From assembly GCA_035938215.1 (NCBI GenBank), contig DASZHC010000144.1, forward strand, positions 1-9,394: DNA of 9,394 nt. Direction: 5' to 3'. This stretch comes from DASZHC01 sp035938215. Lineage in GTDB: Bacteria; Verrucomicrobiota; Verrucomicrobiia; Chthoniobacterales; JAFAMB01. A program made the position numbers and the translations under genes. A model generated the notes under the pieces. The model was not told the DNA's origin and did no database searches. It saw nothing but the letters and a program-made list of their open reading frames with translations. This document shows positions 5,391-9,394 of this stretch, one piece after another. How positions within the stretch are numbered: the stretch's first letter is position 1; each line of letters begins with the position of its first letter.

Positions 5391-6515
5391 ATGTTAAGCG
5401 CAGGAATTGTCGGGTTGCCAAACGTAGGTAAATCTACGCTTTTCAATGCCGTCACGCGCACGAGGAAGGCCGAGGCCGCAAACTATCCCTTCTGCACAAT
5501 TGAGCCGAATCAGGGTGTCGTATCGGTTCCGGACTCCAGATTGGCCGTTTTGTCGAAGATGTCGAAATCGGTCCGGACGATACCTGCCGCGATTGAATTC
5601 GTTGACATCGCCGGGCTCGTGCAGGGCGCCAGTCAAGGGGAAGGCTTGGGCAATCAATTTCTTAGTCACATTCGTGAAGTCGATGCGATCGTCCAGGTCG
5701 TTCGCTGTTTCGAAAACAGCGATATTCATCATGTCAGCGGCGGCATCGATCCGACACGGGACATCGAGGTGATCAACACCGAGTTGATCCTGGCAGATCT
5801 CGCAACCTCGCAAAAGCGTGCCGAGCGGCTCCAGAAGCAGGTCAGATCCGGAGACAAGCAAGCGAAGGCCGAAGCCATACTTCTCGAAAAACTCATTCCC
5901 CATCTGGATGCCGGGAAACCGGTCGTGACGCTCGAACTGAGCGGGGAGGAAAAGACCCTTCTAAAATCGTTCTTTCTTTTGACCTCGAAACCTACAATTT
6001 TTGCCTGCAATGTTGCCGAAGGCGATCTCGCCGATATCACATCGAGTGGCCACGGCGGTTTGGCGGCTAAATACGTCGCGTCGGTATCAGATTATGTCCG
6101 CACACATCTGGCTACCGAGGCAGTAGTTATCAGCGCTCAAATTGAAAGTGAACTGGTCGATCTGTCGCCAGATGAAGCGAGGGAATTTCTGTCCGGGCTT
6201 GGCGTGAACGAAAGCGGTGTTGGAACCCTGATTCGCGCCGTATATGACCTGCTCGGCCTGCGCACTTATTTTACAACGGGCGAAAAGGAGACGCGCGCCT
6301 GGACTATACATGCAGGCGATAAGGCTCCTGCGGCGGCAGGCATCATTCATTCCGACTTTGAACGCGGCTTCATCGCGGCCGAGACTGTCCATTTCGAAGA
6401 CCTGGTGCGATTTGGATCTTTCGCGAAAAGTCGCGAAGCCGGAAAGTTGAGAATCGAAGGCAAAGATTATGTTGTGAAAGACGGGGATGTAATGGAGTTC
6501 CGCTTTAACGTCTAG
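5391..6515 (+). CDS. ychF: Ribosome-associated P-loop NTPase YchF (Obg family, OLA1-like)
   Basis: At 374 aa this is slightly longer than the usual 363-368. The N-terminal G domain has P-loop GLPNVGKST (8-16) and Walker B/G3 DIAGLVQGASQGEGLG (72-87). The fourth motif is NVAE (207-210) instead of NKxD, the known change that makes YchF prefer ATP over GTP. Residues about 135-165 form the family's helical insert. The C-terminal TGS domain covers about 288-374, with RAWTIHAGDKAP and ending DGDVMEFRFNV. YchF binds the ribosome and is linked to translation and stress responses. The start gives the typical N-terminus MLSAGIVGLPN, which fixes it, although the only purine-rich site is masked by a hairpin. 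The gene stands alone on its strand, divergent from the DUF4870 gene; the next gene follows after 141 bp. Confidence 0.97.
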   Translation: MLSAGIVGLPNVGKSTLFNAVTRTRKAEAANYPFCTIEPNQGVVSVPDSRLAVLSKMSKSVRTIPAAIEFVDIAGLVQGASQGEGLGNQFLSHIREVDAIVQVVRCFENSDIHHVSGGIDPTRDIEVINTELILADLATSQKRAERLQKQVRSGDKQAKAEAILLEKLIPHLDAGKPVVTLELSGEEKTLLKSFFLLTSKPTIFACNVAEGDLADITSSGHGGLAAKYVASVSDYVRTHLATEAVVISAQIESELVDLSPDEAREFLSGLGVNESGVGTLIRAVYDLLGLRTYFTTGEKETRAWTIHAGDKAPAAAGIIHSDFERGFIAAETVHFEDLVRFGSFAKSREAGKLRIEGKDYVVKDGDVMEFRFNV

Positions 6516-6656
6516 GCCCATCGGGATGTAAGGATAAATGGGCGGATACGGAAAAAAACTTTTTGCCTTTCAAGGATTCTGACCGGTATTTCTTACGCCG
6601 CAAATGCGCGCGATTGACGAAATGAGGCTTATGCGCCACCTTCCCGGCTCAAACAG
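6516..6656. other. Intergenic spacer between ychF and the protease gene
   Basis: GCCCAT (6516-6521) and ATGGGC (6538-6543) can form a weak 6-bp stem with a 16-nt loop directly after the ychF stop. A run of A then T (AAAAAAACTTTTT, about 6551-6563) follows. There is no proper U-tract next to the stem, so termination here is uncertain. The promoter of the protease pair should lie in this spacer, but I see no consensus boxes and no clear Shine-Dalgarno before 6657. Confidence 0.35.
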
Positions 6657-8123
6657 ATGATTCGTTGTTTAGCTCTTGCGGCTTTCCTACTCGTTTCGCA
6701 TGCGGTCGCGCAAACTGGAAAGGTTGTCGATATTCGGAGGAGCCTGGTGCGCATTACCACGACCTCGCAGGAGCCTGATTACAAGGTGCCGTGGAATCCC
6801 GGGTCTATCTCAGGAGGGATTGCGGCGGGATTTATCGTCGAAGGCGAGAGAATCCTTACAAACGCGCATGTCGTGAGCAATGCTCGGTTCATCGTAGTCG
6901 AACGGGAAGACGATCCCCAACGCTATCCCGCAGTGGTTCAGTTTGTCGGGCACGATTGCGATTTAGCTGTTCTTCACGTTCTGGATAAAAGCTTCTTCCA
7001 AAATACCCATCCGCTCGGTTTTGGAGCAATCCCGGCGATTGAATCGCCGGTGTCAGTTTACGGGTATCCCATCGGCGGCGAGCGCTTATCGGTAACCCGC
7101 GGAATCATCTCGAGAATTGATTTTCAAACCTACTCTCACTCTGGGATCGATTCACATCTTACGGTACAGATCGACGCAGCAATCAACCCTGGAAATTCGG
7201 GCGGACCTGTGATGCAGGATGGCAAGGTTGTCGGGGTCGCGTTTCAAGGATACAGCGGGGACGTTGCCCAGAATGTCGGATATATGATTCCGACGCCGGT
7301 AATCCGACGTTTTTTGAAGGATATCGCGGGTGGCCGCTACGTCGGCTATGTCGACTTGTCGATTACGTACTTCAAACTCTTGAATCCGGCTGAACGCCAC
7401 GCGCTGGGTTTGCCTGATAATGAACAGGGAGTTATGGTCAGCTCGGTCTCATCCGAGGGATCCAGCGCAGGGAAACTGCAACAGGGAGACGTCCTTCTAT
7501 CGATCGATGATCATCCGATAGCCAGCGACGGCTTTGTCCAACTCGACGGTGAGCGGGTCGATATGTCGGAGATCGTTGAGCGGAAATTCAAGGGAGACCA
7601 AGTGAAATTCGAGGTCTGGCGGCAGAAGACGAGCCTGGTCGTCCAGGTTCCGCTCCAGGGTAATTGGCCGTATCTTATACAGGCCAACCGCTACGATTCG
7701 CCTCCGAGGTTTGTGCTTTTCGGCGGCTTGGTTTTCCAGCCTCTTTCGAAGAATTTTATGGATGCCTACCAGGTAGACGACCTGCGTCTGCGATATTTTT
7801 ACAATTTTTTTATCACTGACGAGATCTACCGGGAGCATCCTGAGGTTATTGTCCTCTCCAATATATTGCCCGATCCGGTTAACGCCTATTTGACGGATCT
7901 ACGATTCCAGATCGTTGACGAGATAAACTCACATAGAATTCGCACTCTTGACGATGTGGCGCGGGCCTTCGCCGAGAAGTCTGACTACTACGTTATCCGA
8001 TTCGTAGGGAGCGTTCGTCCGGCTGTTTTGGAACGTTCCGCGGTTGAGCAGGCCAGAAATCGCATTCTAGGCAACTACAACGTCCAAAATGAACAGTATG
8101 TGGACGGCTCTGTGATTCGATGA
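6657..8123 (+). CDS. Secreted HtrA/Deg-like serine protease with PDZ domain (S1C, active triad)
   Basis: A 488-aa exported protease. The signal peptide MIRCLALAAFLLVSHAVAQ has a likely cut after AVA, placing the enzyme in the periplasm or envelope. The trypsin-like domain spans about residues 25-225, with H71 (LTNAHVVS), D102 (HDCDLAVL) and S181 (NPGNSGGPV), so all triad residues are present. A PDZ domain follows at about 230-335 (GVMVSSVSSEGSSAGKLQQGDVLLSIDD). The C-terminal region of about 150 residues begins with RFVLFGGLVFQPLSKNFM, recalling the Deg2/Deg9 type of plants and bacteria, in which it forms a second PDZ-like unit. The family degrades or refolds damaged proteins; this substrate is unknown. 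The ATG is the first plausible start in frame but lacks a clear ribosome binding site. The stop overlaps the next start by ATGA, indicating coupled translation with the related gene downstream. Confidence 0.93.
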   Translation: MIRCLALAAFLLVSHAVAQTGKVVDIRRSLVRITTTSQEPDYKVPWNPGSISGGIAAGFIVEGERILTNAHVVSNARFIVVEREDDPQRYPAVVQFVGHDCDLAVLHVLDKSFFQNTHPLGFGAIPAIESPVSVYGYPIGGERLSVTRGIISRIDFQTYSHSGIDSHLTVQIDAAINPGNSGGPVMQDGKVVGVAFQGYSGDVAQNVGYMIPTPVIRRFLKDIAGGRYVGYVDLSITYFKLLNPAERHALGLPDNEQGVMVSSVSSEGSSAGKLQQGDVLLSIDDHPIASDGFVQLDGERVDMSEIVERKFKGDQVKFEVWRQKTSLVVQVPLQGNWPYLIQANRYDSPPRFVLFGGLVFQPLSKNFMDAYQVDDLRLRYFYNFFITDEIYREHPEVIVLSNILPDPVNAYLTDLRFQIVDEINSHRIRTLDDVARAFAEKSDYYVIRFVGSVRPAVLERSAVEQARNRILGNYNVQNEQYVDGSVIR

Positions 8124-9394
8124 AACTGCTCTTTGTTTGGATTTGCGTTGTTTTAGGATTCGTTCGCCTCACGTCTGCTGAGCCTGAACCAACTCCCAAA
8201 GACGAGCGCACTCCTAAGGAAGAACCGGCGCCCCCGGAGCAGAAATGCTCCGTGGTCCGCGTCAACTCGACTAACCAGACCTTCGACTTTTTCCGACCCT
8301 GGAGCAAGCTTGCTCCATTTAGCCGGCGAGGACTGGGAGCTGTGATTGATGGCGGTAAAATCCTCGTCACCGCGGAACTTGTTGCGAGTAGTAACTATAT
8401 CGAGTTAGAGAAATCCGATGGCGGAGAAAAGTCTGTCGCCACCGTCGACGTCATTGATTATGAGGCGAACCTCGCCACGCTTACCGCGGCCGATCCAAAA
8501 TTTCTTAATAATCTGCAGCCGCTCAAGACGACAACCGACGCCAAAACCGGCGACACTCTGTCGGTTCTGCAAATGGAATCGAACGGCACGCCGGTTTCTA
8601 CAAAAGCGCTTGTCACAAGCGTGGAGGTCGGAAGATACGCCATCGAAGATTCAGGTTATTTGATGTTTCGATTGAGTTGCCCTCTTCAATTTCGTGAAAA
8701 CAGTTTCACGCTGCCAATAGTCAAAGATGACAAGCTCGCCGCATTTTTGATGCGGTACGACAGCCGATCGCAAACTGTCGATGCGATCGCGAGCCCGGTC
8801 ATTGAACATTTCTTGAACGCAGCTGCGCAGGTTCCCTACAAAGGGTTTCCCCGAGCCGGCATCGGCTTTTCACCTACACGCGATCCTCAGTTGCGACGCT
8901 ACCTGAAGCTTCAGGATTCGGACGGCGGCGTCTATATTAACCAGGTTGATCGCAATGGGCCCGCTGCAAAGTCCGGAATACAGGAAGGCGATGTTCTGCT
9001 GGCGATTGACGACAAGCAGGTTGATCCGGATGGAAATTATCTGCATCCGATTTACGGCAAGCTCTCGATCACCCACTTGACCACGACCGAGGCGTATCCT
9101 GGGCAGAAGGTGGCGATGACGATCCTTCGAAATGCGGCTCGGGAGAAGATAAGTGTGGAATTGTTTCGGCGATCTCCCGGTGATTATGTCGTGGAACCGT
9201 ACTCTATTGGCAAAGCGCCCAGGTACTACATTCTGGGGGGACTCGTTTTCCAAGAACTCACCCGGCAATACCTGCGTGAATGGGGCAATAACTGGCTGAA
9301 AGATGCTCCGCAGCGTCTGGTGTACTACGACAGGTTTCAGTCCGACCTTTTTCCCGAAAAGCGGAAGATTGTCTTCCTCAGCCAGATTCTACCA
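8120..9394 (+). CDS. Exported HtrA-like pseudoprotease with PDZ domain, 3'-truncated by window edge
   Basis: The frame starts at ATG 8120 (ATGA overlap with the protease stop) and stays open for 425 codons to the end of the window. The signal peptide MKLLFVWICVVLGFVRLTSA is followed by a Pro/Glu/Lys-rich linker (21-41). Residues about 45-235 align with the trypsin-like domain of the upstream protease, but the active site has changed. KILVTAELV replaces RILTNAHVV (His to E86), YEANLATL replaces DCDLAVL (Asp to N117), and ENSFTLPIV stands at GNSGGPV (Ser kept as S195, oxyanion-hole Gly-Gly lost). It should be inactive as a serine protease. The PDZ domain is well kept, about 245-345, with INQVDRNGPAAKSGIQEGDVLLAIDD. 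The Deg9-like C-terminal region APRYYILGGLVFQELTRQYL matches that of its neighbour. The frame is intact with normal codon use, so this is a functional gene, not a decayed one. A regulatory or scaffolding role is inference. Confidence 0.88.
   Translation, partial: MKLLFVWICVVLGFVRLTSAEPEPTPKDERTPKEEPAPPEQKCSVVRVNSTNQTFDFFRPWSKLAPFSRRGLGAVIDGGKILVTAELVASSNYIELEKSDGGEKSVATVDVIDYEANLATLTAADPKFLNNLQPLKTTTDAKTGDTLSVLQMESNGTPVSTKALVTSVEVGRYAIEDSGYLMFRLSCPLQFRENSFTLPIVKDDKLAAFLMRYDSRSQTVDAIASPVIEHFLNAAAQVPYKGFPRAGIGFSPTRDPQLRRYLKLQDSDGGVYINQVDRNGPAAKSGIQEGDVLLAIDDKQVDPDGNYLHPIYGKLSITHLTTTEAYPGQKVAMTILRNAAREKISVELFRRSPGDYVVEPYSIGKAPRYYILGGLVFQELTRQYLREWGNNWLKDAPQRLVYYDRFQSDLFPEKRKIVFLSQILP

Noticed and set aside
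6516..6563. Intrinsic terminator after ychF
   Set aside because: The GCCCAT/ATGGGC stem is short with a long loop, and the T-run is about 15 nt away, so I list only a spacer with a weak hairpin.
7993..8370. 125-aa minus-strand frame over the protease/pseudoprotease junction
   Set aside because: It is antisense to two well-supported coding frames, is Ser/Thr-rich and has no recognisable domain.
1..9394. CRISPR array, tRNA, rRNA, phage or transposase genes
   Set aside because: I saw no regularly spaced direct repeats, no tRNA-like cloverleaf with conserved arms and no recombinase or phage proteins in the window.

Overview
This window looks like chromosomal DNA of moderate GC content from an environmental Gram-negative bacterium. 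A soil or freshwater Verrucomicrobiota (Chthoniobacterales-like) is my best guess; this is inference from the protein families and from the repeats between genes, and no rRNA or other taxonomic marker is present. The supporting signs are a YchF of that general type, a two-gene array of exported HtrA/Deg-like proteins with a Deg9-like C-terminal region, a GntR-HTH/LacI-sensor sugar regulator, and dispersed palindromic repeats of the ACCACAGAGAGCAC kind.

Layout. The left edge holds the 3' part of a multi-pass HpnL-like (lysylphosphatidylglycerol synthase TM / flippase-like) membrane protein on the + strand (3-911). It overlaps by 41 bp, tail to tail, an AraR-type transcriptional regulator on the - strand (871-2028). 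Next comes an AT-rich control region and a leader with a GNRA-capped hairpin. Two very short + strand ORFs with good Shine-Dalgarno sequences follow (2308-2412, 34 aa, one membrane span; 2511-2702, 63 aa). Positions 2703-3127 have no credible gene; they hold a repeat-derived segment bounded by a perfect 14-bp inverted repeat. A cytoplasmic GH39 glycosidase lies on the - strand (3128-4579). The gap 4580-4895 carries a cloverleaf-like palindromic element flanked by 13-bp direct repeats. A small DUF4870-type membrane protein (-, 4896-5297) is divergent from the housekeeping ATPase/GTPase ychF (+, 5391-6515), whose start codon directly follows a GC-rich hairpin.

The right end is the most interesting part. 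A secreted trypsin-like serine protease with PDZ domain and intact His-Asp-Ser triad (6657-8123) overlaps by ATGA a second exported protein of the same architecture (8120 to window end, truncated). In that second protein the catalytic His and Asp positions are Glu and Asn, and the Gly-Gly after the serine is lost. The pair therefore looks like a translationally coupled active protease and pseudoprotease.

How the genes may work together. The AraR-type regulator and the GH39 enzyme both point to arabinose/xylose-type sugar use and may be functionally linked, but they are separated by 1.1 kb and are not an obvious operon. The protease and pseudoprotease are very likely co-expressed and may form a mixed complex in the periplasm. 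The other genes look unrelated to one another.
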